From: Tenrec ecaudatus
Taxonomy: Eukaryota > Chordata > Mammalia > Afrosoricida > Tenrecidae
NCBI RefSeq assembly: GCF_050624435.1
Contig: NC_134542.1
Location: 14,813,997 to 14,877,996 of the forward strand
Length of the DNA: 64,000 nt
Reading direction: 5' to 3'
Below the pieces are notes generated by a model. That model ran no database searches. It was not told where the DNA came from and saw only the letters and a program-made list of their open reading frames with translations. The translations under genes and the position numbers were made by a program. Every line of letters starts with the position of its first letter. Within the stretch, counting starts at the first letter, position 1. Shown piece by piece: positions 1 through 10,945 of this stretch.

Positions 1-1082
1 CTGAAGATTTATGGACAGTAGTTTTCCCTTCCAAAATTAAAGGATCAAGTATATGGAACCACTTTCAAGACCACCCCTCTGTATTTTCTTTTTTTAATCA
101 TCCATCCCTCGCTATTTCTGGCACAATTATATTTTATATTGAATTCCTGAGTTTCAGTGCACAATTCTCAAACTCTGTATATGGCTGACACATTACTATT
201 AACATGTAAATGTTGAGGCTTTCAGCTCTGTAGATAAAAATTATAAACTCTCCCCGATAGTACTTAGCTACCAAACTCATGGGTGAAATACTTGAACAAG
301 TCTGGAATCCAGATGATTTTTCTGAAACTTCTTCTGGCTTTAATTTTTCTAGGCATAGGAACAATGTCAACCCTTGCCTGTTCTAAACCCTCTCAGCAAC
401 TTATCTTTATTGATCTTAGGACCCCAATTTTTTTTTCTCCAGAGAGCCTTTATGACAAAACATGATAAGTACTGGAAGCACTGAAGTGTGGTTAATTGGC
501 AATCTCTGGTGTCTTCCAAACCCTTCTCTACTTGATCCTGCTTCTGCCCCCACACTGCTGACCACGGGGGCTCCATCTCAGCGCAGTTGCCTCTGGGCTC
601 TGCTGTATCCATATGTAAGTGGAGACTTTCAGAGGACAATAGAAATAAAACAAAAGAGAATCTTGATCATTGTATGAATACTCATCTCTACCAGGCAGGA
701 TGGCTTAGTTCTAAATTCTAATGTATGTAGAGCTTTGTGGCTCTATGAGGAGAAGTGTGTTTTTCAGGAGGAAGATCCTCATTTACCTCAGGACAACATT
801 TTGTCCTCCGTGAGATTTTGCTGCTTTGAAACAGGATTTCATTGGCTCCTTTGAAAATATATTACCATATCACTGTTTTAAGGTAAGTATGTAATAATTC
901 ATGGTTCTTTTTGTGTCTGGTGAAAGCCATTATTTTATGTCATGATTCTATTTCATTTTGCAAAATAAGGTCAAAAGGAGGCAGGTATGTTGCCATAAAA
1001 ACTGCATTGCCATGAAAAGGTAAATGTAGACCTACAGTCTAAAACATTTTGAATTTTCCATGAAAAGAACTATTTAAATGGC
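1..1082. other. Unassigned non-coding DNA
   Basis: No gene or recognisable transposon was found here. Reading frames of 60-90 codons exist on both strands but overlap each other and show no family motif, so they are taken as chance. The DNA is AT-rich and looks like ordinary intergenic or intronic sequence. Confidence 0.6.
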
Positions 1083-1291
1083 ATTTGAACTATAGAGAAA
1101 AAAAAATAAAAATTCACTGCCAGACTCAATTCTGACTCGTAGTGATCCCACAGGATAGGGTGACAGGGCCCCTGTGGGTTTCCACAACTGTAGCAGTTTA
1201 TGAGAGAGTAAGAGTCTCATTTTTTCTCTCATGGAGTGACTGGTGGTTTTGAAATGCTGACTTTGGAGTTCGCAGCCCAATGCATAGCCAT
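1083..1291 (-). mobile_element. AfroSINE copy, minus strand
   Basis: Read on the plus strand, an A-rich start is followed by a 'CTGACTCGTAGTGATCCC' block, 'GGGTTTCC', and a body ending near 'TGCTGACTTTGGAGTT'. This is the usual order of a reversed AfroSINE. The A-rich end lies at the left, so the element is on the minus strand. Divergence is substantial. Confidence 0.55.
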
Positions 1292-3039
1292 CACAGAATG
1301 CTATTTATTTGTGTTCGAATGTAGGTTCTAGTCTTGAAGCTAGAAGATCAGAATTTAAGCCTACCTAGGGTCTTAAGATTTAAGACCTTAGGTCTTAAAC
1401 TCAACAATTAAAAAAAATCTATTTCCTGAAATTAGAAATGTGTGTAATGATTTCTACCATTTACATTTCTCAAGATAGTATTAATAGGGAAGTGATATGT
1501 TATCATTTTTGATGACTTTATGAGTTGGATGGCTGCTGATCTTATCTAGGCTTGCTTTGTATCTGTGGTCAGCTGACAAAATCTAGGATGACCTCCCTGG
1601 GAAAACTTAGCTCGGTTCCATGTGATAACCTATCCTCTAACAGGTGCGCCTTCTTAGGCAAAGGAAGAGAAAAAGGACAAAAAGCGGAGCATTCCATGTC
1701 TTCTGAGGCCTCAGTTTAAACTGATGCTCCATTATTTTTTACCATATTTTGTCGTTTGCCAGCCCAGATTCAAGGGAGAGGGAAACCAATGTCATCTCTT
1801 GATTTGAGGATCTGCAGCTACATGACAAAGGAACTTGGACACAAGAAAGGGCGAGCATGATTGAACAGTGTGATCCATTTTGCCAAATGACTGCAGAGCT
1901 TTGTAAAAATTTCCAGTGATTCGATTCCAGTTTCTTGCCTGATACAGGTCTGGAAACCAAGCAGAACCTTCCTTATCCTCTGGAGTGACTATTTTGTGCT
2001 TTCTGTCACTTCTAATGGAAAAGAAACTGCATTTGGTGGTGGGGGTGTGGGGGTGTAAAGTTTGAGATGACCAGGGGAATTTAGAATGTCCCATTAGGAG
2101 CCACATGGGACATACTTCACAGATGCACTATACGCACATTGAAAAGAGTACACTTTATTCATTCCCTTCTTGGGAAAGCCATTACTTCCATTTCATTGTT
2201 TTCAAAGTAATTGAAGATGGTCAATTTAATCTTCCTCTCTCGTAAACATATTGAGTGGAAAATCTCAAATTTAGTCATTTTTCCTGCTTCCTAACAAGAT
2301 TTTACTGTAAGTCATTTATAATAAATGAACTGCTTGAACTATTAAACTAGAGGAATAGAGAATATATGTATTTGTCATATGTGATGCAAATATTTCCAGT
2401 TCATTTAAAATGAAATGGATATAGAGGAAGTCCTTTCATTATAACAGCATGAGTAAGAGGGAAAAGTAAAAATTAAGCAAAAAGTTAAGCAAATGGAAAT
2501 ACTGTAACTTAGCATTAAATTAGGCATTAAACTTCCTAATTAGAAAGAAGCAACTGACCTTTCAGGTTAGGAAAGTTCAAATTAGTCTCTAAAGCAATGA
2601 TTTTATTCAAAGGTTAGTAACACAATTATGCCCCAAGTAATTTGCTTTTAATGCCGTTAAGGTTGTTGAATTATTTTCTTTGGAAAATGGACATAGAATG
2701 GGTTCATTTCCCCACACTTTCTCACATGTATGTATAAAGTTACTGCTTTTCATCTAGAGGAGACTGGTATATTTGTGTCATGTGATGTATGTGGTAAAAA
2801 AATTAAGACTGCTCTTCTAAATGGTGGAGACTCTCATCCTTTATTGAACACATATTAGTTCTTTGCTGTGTTTTGAGATGTAGGAGAAATAGCACGAGCT
2901 TCCAGAATGACCTAGTGGGCTATCCAGAAATCCCTCATAAGAAGGTCCCATAGTTGGTTGCCACTATCTGAAAGCAAGTATTTAAAAATCAATTTCATGC
3001 TCATTATTTTACCTCCATTTCAAAAATCCATAGCGAGTT
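1292..3039. other. Unassigned non-coding DNA
   Basis: AT-rich sequence with no recognised gene or repeat. Two overlapping minus-strand frames at about 1739-2106 lack conserved motifs and a credible coding signal. A GT/GGGGGT-rich patch lies near 2036-2060. Confidence 0.55.
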
Positions 3040-3175
3040 GGCTGCTGGGTGCTATGGAGTTGACGCTGACTCAGACTGACATTATTCCATAGCGCTTCCT
3101 AGGCTGAACTATTTCGGGGAGCCGATTGCTGGGTCTTTTCTTCCATGGAGCGGCTGGATGTGTTCTATTAGCAGG
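3040..3175 (-). mobile_element. AfroSINE fragment, minus strand
   Basis: 'GTGCTATGGAGTTGACGCTG' and 'TTCCATGGAGCGGCTGGA' occur in the order of a reversed AfroSINE, with the internal part degraded. Confidence 0.45.
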
Positions 3176-3494
3176 GAACTATTGATTATGTCTGTGATTC
3201 ATTTTTAAAATGACACATCCTGAACAGCACGGTATAACACCAGGTTTTGGATGACAATGAAGTTAGGTTTTGTCCTGCAAATAATACTGCCTTCTCCAAC
3301 TTACTCAGGAAATTAACTCAATTAGAGGGCATTATTCTTTTATCAGCACCAAGATTTTCCTTAAGAACTGAGGAAAATCAATAAAAATAATTATTATAAA
3401 AGTGTTTCTAAAGCTAATCAACAATGCAAGTATGAAATAACTATGAGATTATATTCACATCAGATCAGTTTGTGGTAGAGGTACGGAATACAGG

Positions 3495-3645
3495 TTTAAA
3501 GTATGGTATCTGGCATCAGGCATATCTGAGTTAAAATTTTAATCATTTTGTGAGATCAGAACATTATTTCATTTTTCCCTTGCAAATAGGATAATAACAT
3601 TTACAGTACAGGACTGTGGTGAAGTTTCGATGTGATTATATGAAT
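3495..3645 (+). mobile_element. Possible MIR SINE, degraded
   Basis: The block with 'ATAGGATAATAACATTTACA' followed by 'AGGACTGTGGTGAAG' resembles the MIR core-to-3' segment, in which 'AAATGGGGATAATAATAG' precedes 'GGTTGTTGTGAGGAT'. The similarity is weak. Confidence 0.35.
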
Positions 3646-3924
3646 AAAGCTTCCACCACAATCCCAGGAACATTATAAGAGCCTGGTATTTATAAAACAA
3701 AGAAGGAAAAGCCAAATGAGGCAAAGGATATGGGAATTTTAAAGCTTTTCTGACTATCACTTGTATAATTTTAAAGAAGACATGAACTGAAATACAAGAT
3801 CTTCAGGAACAGTGTACTTAAATGTGGGCATTATATAATACTCAATTGTAATATAAGTTTCACGTTCTGGGACCATTTTGATGAGTTGTTGAGGTGCAGA
3901 AACTGTAATTAATGGGGCTATTAT

Positions 3925-4325
3925 TATTGTTAGGTGCCTTTGAGCTGTAAGAACGCATAGTGATCATTTACAACAGAACAAAACATTTCCGGAACCTGCG
4001 TCATCCTCTCCATTGTTGCCATGCCTGGACTCACTATTGCAATCACTATGTCTATAGATCTTCTTTTTTATGTCAATAGATCGTGTTGAAGATCTTCCTC
4101 ATTTTCCCTGACCCAAATCTTTACCAAGCATGATGTCTTTGTCCACGCACTGCTCTCTCCTGAGGATATTACCAACGTGCTTGAGGACAAATCTCAGCAC
4201 AGTCGCTTCTAAGGAGCAATTATGTGCTTCTTCCAAGACAGATTGGTTTGTTCTTCTGGAAGTCCATGGTATGTCCAGTATTCATTGTCAATGCCATAAT
4301 TCAAAACAGAGTTTCTGTCCAATGC
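3925..4325 (-). mobile_element. RTE-clade LINE, 3' end fragment
   Basis: Starting at 'TGTTAGGTGCC', the plus strand reads the reverse complement of the RTE 3' end: 'ACAGAACAAAACATTTCC', then 'TTTACCAAGCATGATGTC', then 'TCTAAGGAGCAATTATGTG' and 'CAAGACAGATTGGTTTGT'. These blocks recur in the same order at 37.1 kb and 57.6 kb. A local duplication of a 'TAGATCTTC'-type segment sits near 4050-4100. Only the end of the reverse transcriptase frame and the 3' tail survive, with frame breaks. The frames of 66 and 100 codons here are antisense shadows. Confidence 0.8.
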
Positions 4326-4439
4326 CAATATATAAAGTCCTCTTTAGATTCACAAAACACATGCAAAGATGCCAAATGCAGGAAGATCACAGCCAGTGGG
4401 TGGAAAGTCTTGTGGATCCAGTGACCTTGTAATCATCTC

Positions 4440-4720
4440 AGTGCTGGCAGGGGTCTCCACGTAGCTTCTCCAGCTCAGGGCACTAGCATAGTATAGTTCC
4501 ATGTGTCTTGTCAGGTGCAGTGTCTCCCAGGGAGTGAGTAGAGAGAGAGGGGGGGGGTCTTGCCTCCAAGGAGGAAACAGGAGTTCCCAGAGTCCTCAGG
4601 AGATGGCCAGGCCCATCTGGATGTCTCTTTGACTATGACTTAATTGACAGGCTAGACTCCTCCCCTTCACTCTTAATCCTCTCAAATTGACAAACTATTA
4701 TATTACTACCACAACTTCCA
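4440..4720. repeat. Interspersed repeat sharing an end with 48.9-49.2 kb
   Basis: The right end, about 4632-4715, containing 'CCCCTTCACTCTTAA' and 'CAAATTGACAAA', closely matches 49090-49175. This suggests two copies of one interspersed family. It contains a G8-G9 run near 4549. Class unknown; an LTR or a LINE 3' end is possible. Confidence 0.35.
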
Positions 4721-5865
4721 TGCCATAATAGGGATAAATATAAATTCTCAGCTACTTTTCTCATATTTTGTCTTTCTCTTTGGCAAGTGGCACCTAATCT
4801 ACCACTGTTGCTTAAACAAAATGCAGTATCTATAAGCTTTCAGTAGCCTAAAGCTAAATTTAAACAGAGGTGAATAAACTGCTTTTAGATTTGTTTACAT
4901 TTAGTATTTCCCCCTAAGATTTGGAAATTAATAATACCCCAGCTTCAAGATTTTTATTTAAAAGCTTTTGTTTATGTGGAGATGGAAGGCCGATATTTTC
5001 CAAGCCCAACTCCATGCCACTTCTCCCTCCCATTCTTCCACTATTAGGAATTGTCCTCCCCACAAGTGATGCAGGTGGCATTTTAAGTGACTGCCAGGCA
5101 GATAACATAGGAACCACAGGCACCTGGTATCTCCTTCCAGGCTGCCTGGTTCGCTGTTCTATAAATGGTCAAGGTCAAGCAGTACCAGAGATGGTGAAAT
5201 CTAATGGGAAAATTAACCCCGGATATGGAAATCAAGAGTGATGTTTTATATCTCAAACTGTGGTTCTCATGATTTCTGGAACTCTACCTTTGCAATTTTC
5301 CCATCTTTAAATAGCAATAACGAAGATTTTTCTCCTCGATGAACACTTCCCATCACAAATTAGCCAGGCAACCTAAGCCTAGCTTCTTTGTTAGTTGAAT
5401 TAAGATTCTTGTCAGGAAAGCCAAGTCAGGTATTATAGGTAGAGGAAGTATACTGTAGACCTCTATCTTATGGCAGGTACCACAGGTCAGTGGGCAGGAA
5501 ACCTCAGGTTCCAAAGGATTTAGCAGTATTATCATTGGTAGGCAGGGCTAGATATGGTCCTCTCAGGTCAGATGGATGGTCCAACTGAGTACATCGACTC
5601 CGCTATGTTTCTTCTTGACATAAGGATGTACTGGTGCTTTAAACTTGGCCAATACTGCTGCCACTGTGCCTTACTGTCACTGTTAGATTATGTTGACTGT
5701 TGGACTTTCTAAGGACTCCCTTATTAATTGATAGCTATATACTATGGGGCGCTTAGGAGTCAAAAGTGAGCAAACAGAATTAGCCACCATCTGGTGGCCT
5801 CTAATTGTTGATCATTTTATTAAGTTTTCCATTTATAAATATATATGACCATGGAAAATATTAAC
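4721..5865. other. Unassigned non-coding DNA
   Basis: No gene or recognised transposon. A 106-codon plus frame at 4921-5241 overlaps a minus frame of similar quality and has no motif. Confidence 0.5.
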
Positions 5866-6080
5866 TAGTACTATTACTTTTGGCTGCCACTGACTCTATC
5901 TGACTCATAGTGATTCCTAATAGAGTAAAGCTACCTTTAGGGTTCCCTTGGTTTACACATGATTCTTGTGTTTCAATAAACAAGTTAGAAAACCCAGAAT
6001 TGATTCTGTGATGCACAGATACCCATAAAGAAAACAGGTGTTCCAATAAATATTGAAGTAGATCAACAGATCCAAGTGTG
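5866..6080 (-). mobile_element. AfroSINE fragment, minus strand
   Basis: 'CTGACTCATAGTGATTCC' at about 5898 followed by 'AGGGTTCCC' is the diagnostic reversed AfroSINE 3' block. The remainder to about 6080 is degraded. Confidence 0.45.
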
Positions 6081-7389
6081 TGAATCCACATTCTAAACCT
6101 TTATCATTTAATCATTCATAGCAATAGAGTTACAGTCTTAATGAACCAAATGCAATAAATCATATCAAACACGGTTGCTAGGATTCCAAGGATTCAATTT
6201 TATATGTTGTAGTTCAGAACTAGTCATATCTAGTAGAATTATGTATTAGGTTCTGGAGGTTTTTTTGCATGCAAATATACATAGTGAACTATTCCAAAAT
6301 TCAGACATTACATATGAAAAGCTAGTTCCACTGATGATATCTTCTTATGACTGAGTAGGTTGGTGTTAAGAGCAGATACATAATTACCCACCCACACGTT
6401 ATCAAGTCTAGTGACTATTAAACATATTCATAAACTTTCACTCATCTGTAATAGTTCCTTATCATGAAATACAAGTTTCTACTTAAATCCTCACATTTCT
6501 GATGACATCTACAGATGGACACTTCAGAGGGAGGAGCTATGCTGTGTCAGGTAACATTCATGACATGTGTGGGGCCTAGGGTAGTCTTTCTGTCTTCAAC
6601 GGAACATACCATTAGCTGTGCTCAGCTGACATGGAAGTGGAGCTCCTTCTTCCCAGGGCACTCGTCCTTGAGCAGATGAGCTCTCAGCATCTTGTGGGAG
6701 ATCTCCTTTCTCTGGTCCAGACATGTGTGTTCTTCCTGTCCTCCTTTCTGCTTGCATGAGACCTGAAGGGAGAGAAATCCAGCCAGGCCCTAGCAAGACA
6801 TTTGAAGGGCCGCTTCTCATTTCTGAGTGTAACAGCCCCTACTGGCGCTGGGAAGAATATGTATTCGTGCTCATTATCTCAGACATCGTTTGTTGTCCAG
6901 GGCAGAAAAGTAGGCATCTTAAAAAGGTTTATAAAAGAAGATCAAGGAACTCCATGTTATTGAGTTGATTCTGACTATTAGCAACTCCTACCAGTAGCTG
7001 AAGAAAATGAGACACCAGTGTCCAATTTAATGGGTCTTGGGAGAGTACACAATCCAAACTTCAGCCCAGGGAGAAATGTAGGCATAATCTGGTCTAGCTA
7101 CCTCGTGTAAAATATCCCAGAGAACTTGTCCAACCAAGAACACAGGTAAATTGATGCAAGACTTGAGATGGCAATCTACCTCTGAGTTTCCTCAGCTACA
7201 AAACAGGCATGATAGCCCGTGCTACCAATCGGTTGTGATGATGACCCAGCACTTTTACATAAACTCTAGTCCCCACTCCCCGTCCAGGTCCTGACCCCCA
7301 CAAAATACACCAACATAGTGATGAAGTTTTCTCTCTATAAGGGCATGTCTCTGTGGATAATCATATTACATGTCTGACTATGAATATTT
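6081..7389. other. Unassigned DNA with a weak SINE trace
   Basis: No gene was recognised. Around 6940-7050, 'TTATTGAGTTGATTCTGACT' may be the end of a very degraded minus-strand AfroSINE. The remainder shows nothing I can name. Confidence 0.4.
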
Positions 7390-8326
7390 GAATCTAAAGT
7401 TCCTTGCCTGTAAAAGATAGCCAATTTGAACAGTATATGTGATTTGAGACTATAGAGTATCTGTATAACAACTCTTTAAAATTCAAATACTGGTGGGTGT
7501 TTGTGTTAGACAGTGTTCTCAGGGTTCTCTCTATTTTTCTGTTCACCTTATCTAGCATTCTTCCGCCTGTGTAGATCATGTGAATATTTAGGTTTCCCAT
7601 GTATTTCACTCCTAGGGGCACCGTGGCTAAGTAGCCAATGCCATAAGTCCACACGAGACAAGTTGCTTTGATTATTACGGAAACCTTGCTGTTCATTAAG
7701 ATAACCACATCCACCCTGTCTCTGTTGATTCAGTGCTGACACCTGTCCTCTACCACCACGGGGCCCAATCGGCCCCATTGTAGGCAAATGTCAGAGTTCA
7801 CTCAGGGCAGTTCCCACTGTTAACCCTGGAGTACATAAAATAGCAATCACCGGAGTCTTCAGAGATGGGGCCCACGTCACAAACTTGCTCTTCCTGGTTG
7901 TGGTGAAAGGTATGTCTTTGGGACACTCCCTTTTGGGGTCTATGAGATTATCCTGATAGATCCATTCCAACACACCAATTTCCCTAAGCTTTTGGACAAC
8001 TTCTACAAAGGACCAAGGGAGGTCAGGTACCTCAAGTTGGTCTAATCTAGGCCATCTGGCAGTCCATGCTTCAGTGAACCAACCAAGTACGCCATTAGAT
8101 GCTGTCTTAACCTGTCTTGCTGAGGCCTTGAAGGATAAATCTGTGGTTACTGGTCTAATGTAACATTCCGTGCACCAGTATCCCACACCCTTAGTAGCCA
8201 TTCCAGGGATATTCCCCAGGCTTCTGCTTGTACGTATTAGAAAACTCGAGCTGACCTTTATGAGTATAGCCCACTTCTTCCTGAGTCATCATCTGAACTT
8301 CACCTTTAGGAACTTTCTGAGACTTA

Positions 8327-8841
8327 CTGTATATACTCATGTATAAGCCATTTTTCAGCTTATACATGGGCCAGTGGTACCCCAGTGAGGACAGACTTTA
8401 TGATGACCTCACACCAGCTGAAGCTCTGCATTGGGATACGGATGATGATGAGGAATCCAGTTTTGAAGGATTTTAACTCTACATTTTAGCTTGGTTGCCG
8501 ATTGAGCTCAGGGAATAGTACTCTTAAGGTATCATTGTTGATACCTTATTGTTTTTGTTGAACCTATTTTCCACTTACTGTGCTGGTTTACTAATGTTAA
8601 ATGACTTGTCCTTTTATTTATGTTTTTATTTAAAACAAATATTTAAATACATTACCCCACTGGTGTCTCAAATTTTAGTAATTTTATTTTCATTTGTTTT
8701 GATTATTGAAACTCACCAATAGCTTCTGCATTTTCCACCCTAGGCTTATTATACTTGAGTCAATCAGTTTTTCTGGTTTCCCAGGTAATAAATAGGTACC
8801 TCGGCTTATACTTGGGTCAGCTAATATTTGAGTATATATGG
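8327..8841 (+). mobile_element. TA-flanked DNA transposon remnant (Tc1/mariner-pogo type)
   Basis: A 515-bp block is flanked by TA (8325-8326 and 8842-8843). It has imperfect terminal inverted repeats of about 20 bp built around 'TATATACTCA', with 'GTATAAGCC' beyond on the left and 'GTATAAGCCGAG' on the inverted right arm. It interrupts the retroviral gag exactly where the gag frame is lost. Inside is the C-terminal end of a plus-strand reading frame. The TA duplication and ends suit the Tc1/mariner/pogo superfamily. I cannot name the family with certainty. Confidence 0.6.
8366..8476 (+). pseudogene. Transposase C-terminal remnant
   Basis: A 36-codon open stretch ends at TAA 8474-8476 and finishes in an acidic tail (D-D-D-E-E-S-S-F-E-G-F). 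Acidic C-termini ending in E-G-F are common in transposases of the pogo/Tigger kind. Upstream codons are lost by internal deletion, since the left terminus lies only about 40 bp away. The catalytic DDE/D domain is absent, so the copy is non-autonomous. ATG 8366 is merely the first in-frame methionine and not a proven start. Confidence 0.5.
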
Positions 8842-9674
8842 TAATTCTAGTTACAGGTATAAAGGAAATAATAGGTGGTGACGGTGTTTCCTGGATTCTC
8901 TCAGCAATATCTTGTAAGGCATCTCCCCCAGGCAATGCTACAGATGCAGCCCTACCTGGCATTTCTGCTTGAACAATTTGGTTAATCTGCTCAGGTGTGG
9001 GTTGTTTTACTGATAGTGGATTAATCCCCTCAGCTGGGAGGGGTGGATCTATTGACTGGGGTGGCTCAATCTTCTCTAGAGGCTCAATGTCCACCTTTTC
9101 TGGAACACCAGCCCGTATGTTCCCATCCTATGTTTCGGGGTCCTACTTCTTTCAGATTGATGCCCTTGCTTAAATATCAGTCACTGTTCCAGACCTGCAA
9201 TTCAGCTGACGCTGTAATTCAGCTACTCCTGTGATGCGACTCTGGATTTGGTTTTCAGCAATGCCAGCTCTAGAGAAGACTCTTTTGTAGCACATGCAGA
9301 AGCTTCTAGGTCTGCTATTCGGCACTTGAGACATGTTTCTGAAGTTCTGAGATGATCCCTTTGCTTGATCACATGTTCTATTGTAAGGAGGACCAGCCAA
9401 CCAGCTTCCCTATACTTGTCATCCTGACAAAACTGCTGGAAAATATCAAACACACAATCACCCAGAGCCTCTCCTCTCACAGCACTTCACCTATTGGTGG
9501 TGATCCTGTGGATATCAGCTTTGCTACTTTACACCATGAACACCACCCTCTCTAGTAAAGAGCGGCAGACTTACCCATGCCGTTAGGGGGAGAGACAGCA
9601 TATCGGTGCTGTTAAGCCTAATCAGGCCGGAAAGCCAATTTGAGAAGCCTATATTTATGATCTTGTTTTAATTG

Positions 9675-9717
9675 TGTTAGACAGGGGTCTAGGGAAACAA
9701 AACCAGGACACTTATGA

Positions 9718-9763
<46 letters not shown>

Positions 9764-10283
9764 GCACAAAGGAATAAAACAGCTAATTAGTCCACACAAT
9801 AGTACAGAGAGCTCAGTTCAACTAACTTCCACGGAATAGTTAATATACTGGAAGTTCTTCAACTCACAAGGGCTGCTGTGTCCAAGGTCAAGGGAGAGAC
9901 AGCTGAGTCTTCCATAGAGCACTGCACGCAGTCCAGCCACAGGCAGCAAACAGCAGGGCACATCACCAACAGTCAGCCAGATGACAGGATCAGACAGTCC
10001 CAAGCTCAGACAGTCCCAGCAGCGTGGTGAAACAGGTCTCAAAGGAATCTCAAGCTCTAGCAACAGCATCTACAGATTGGGTGTCTCACGGGTAGTGTCG
10101 CTTGCAAGTTAAGGCAGAGAACTAGCTCAGGCAACCGCACTCTGGTCCGATCACCAGAGAGCAAGAGAGAAACAGGTGGGACTTGCCGAGCCAACTATCT
10201 CTTTGCCCTCCAATCAAACTGCGACCTTATTCATTCCACAGGTTCCTATTGGCCAGGTTGTCACAATAAGCCTACCTATCACA
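9675..10283 (-). mobile_element. LTR-like repeat beside the gag remnant
   Basis: The block runs from 'TGTGTTAGACAGGGG' to 'CCTACCTATCA' (TG...CA ends) and shares order and sequence with 34059-34699. Shared segments include 'GACCAGGACA', 'CTAATTAGTCCACACA', 'AGTTAATATACTG', and 'CCCTCCAATCAA' near the right end. Read on the minus strand, its 3' end lies about 100 bp upstream of the gag start, where a 5' LTR would sit. No convincing primer-binding site follows it. An LTR is the favoured reading. A LINE 3' UTR is the alternative. Confidence 0.45.
9719..9763. repeat. (TATC)n microsatellite
   Basis: About eleven tandem TATC units lie inside the LTR-like repeat. The other copy at 34.1 kb has an AT-rich but non-tandem segment in the same place. 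Confidence 0.95.
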
Positions 10284-10424
10284 GTGTTTTTATCTCTAAA
10301 GTTCCTAACCTATCCCAATTTAAATGCCTTTAGGAAAACAAAACTTGTTTGAAGTTGTTTGGGATACAATCAAAGAACCAGATGAGTCAGAGAAACAATG
10401 AACCTGAAAATACACCTACACTGA

Positions 10425-10612
10425 ATGAGAAGCCCAGGTGGTGTTGTGGTTCCAAGTTGGGCCACGTTTGCCAGTTTGAAACTACCAGCAACTCCTCAGG
10501 AGAAAGACTGGGCTTTCTGTTCCTGCAAAGTTACAGTCTTGGAAGCCCACAGGGGTCACTGTGAGTCAGTGTTGACTCTATGGCAGTGAGTTTGGTTTGG
10601 TTTTGGTTAATG
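10425..10612 (+). mobile_element. AfroSINE copy, plus strand
   Basis: The order is 'GGTGGTGTTGTGGTTCC', 'CAGTTTGAAACTACCAGC', 'AGAAAGACTGGGCTTTCTG', 'TTACAGTCTTGGAAGCCC', 'CACTGTGAGTCAGTGTTGAC', ending in a 'TTTGGTTTGG' tail. This is a near-complete AfroSINE with a tRNA-like head and an RTE-like tail. Confidence 0.75.
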
Positions 10613-10732
10613 AATGAGGAAGGTGATATCTGGACCATGCAGTTGGAGCACTATCAGTGTTAAGCCGTCTGTAGATAACACGTTCTCCAAGCAACTGATA
10701 GTAGCATTTGGTTAACTCTTATTTTTCATTCA

Positions 10733-10945
10733 GGAAACCTGGTGGTATAATGGGCTACATGCGTGACTGTTAATTGCAAGGCCAGCAGTTTGAAACCACC
10801 AGCCATGGGAGGGAGGGAGAAAGATGAGCCTTCCACTCCTATATAAATGTACAGTATTGGAAACCCTAAGAGGTAGGTCTCCTCGGTGCTATGGAGTCAC
10901 GATGAGATGGCATTGATCCCATGGCATTGAGTGAGTATTTTTCAT
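10733..10945 (+). mobile_element. AfroSINE copy, plus strand
   Basis: A second near-complete copy about 130 bp downstream of the first. It has 'AACCTGGTGGTATAATGGG', 'CAGTTTGAAACCACCAGCC', 'AGAAAGATGAGCCTTCC' and 'GCTATGGAGTCACGATGAG'. Confidence 0.75.

Larger units (their letters stand above)
7390..9580 (-). pseudogene. Endogenous retrovirus gag remnant, probably ERV-L-like
   Basis: A run of minus-strand frames reads in one direction from about 9578 to 7548. In order they are: a helical, coiled-coil-like N-terminal region (9480-9223); a proline-rich linker (9094 to about 8844); a segment with a W-L-L-R-x-W-D motif near 8190; a 136-codon segment (8201-7791); and a Gly/Arg-rich, nucleocapsid-like stretch followed by a conserved-looking L-W-x-W-L-L-x-H-G-x-P-R block (7787-7548). 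Frame changes occur near 8195, 8845 and 9220, and a DNA transposon (8327-8841) splits the gene, so it cannot make Gag. A possible start ATG lies at 9578-9576. I see no protease, reverse transcriptase or envelope. Assignment to the ERV-L class rests on the motif style and is inference. An LTR-like repeat lies just upstream (9675-10283). Confidence 0.6.

Noticed and set aside
9561..9580. 'GGGTAAGT' on the minus strand as a host splice donor
   Set aside because: It coincides with the presumed retroviral gag start, and no exon is recognisable upstream.
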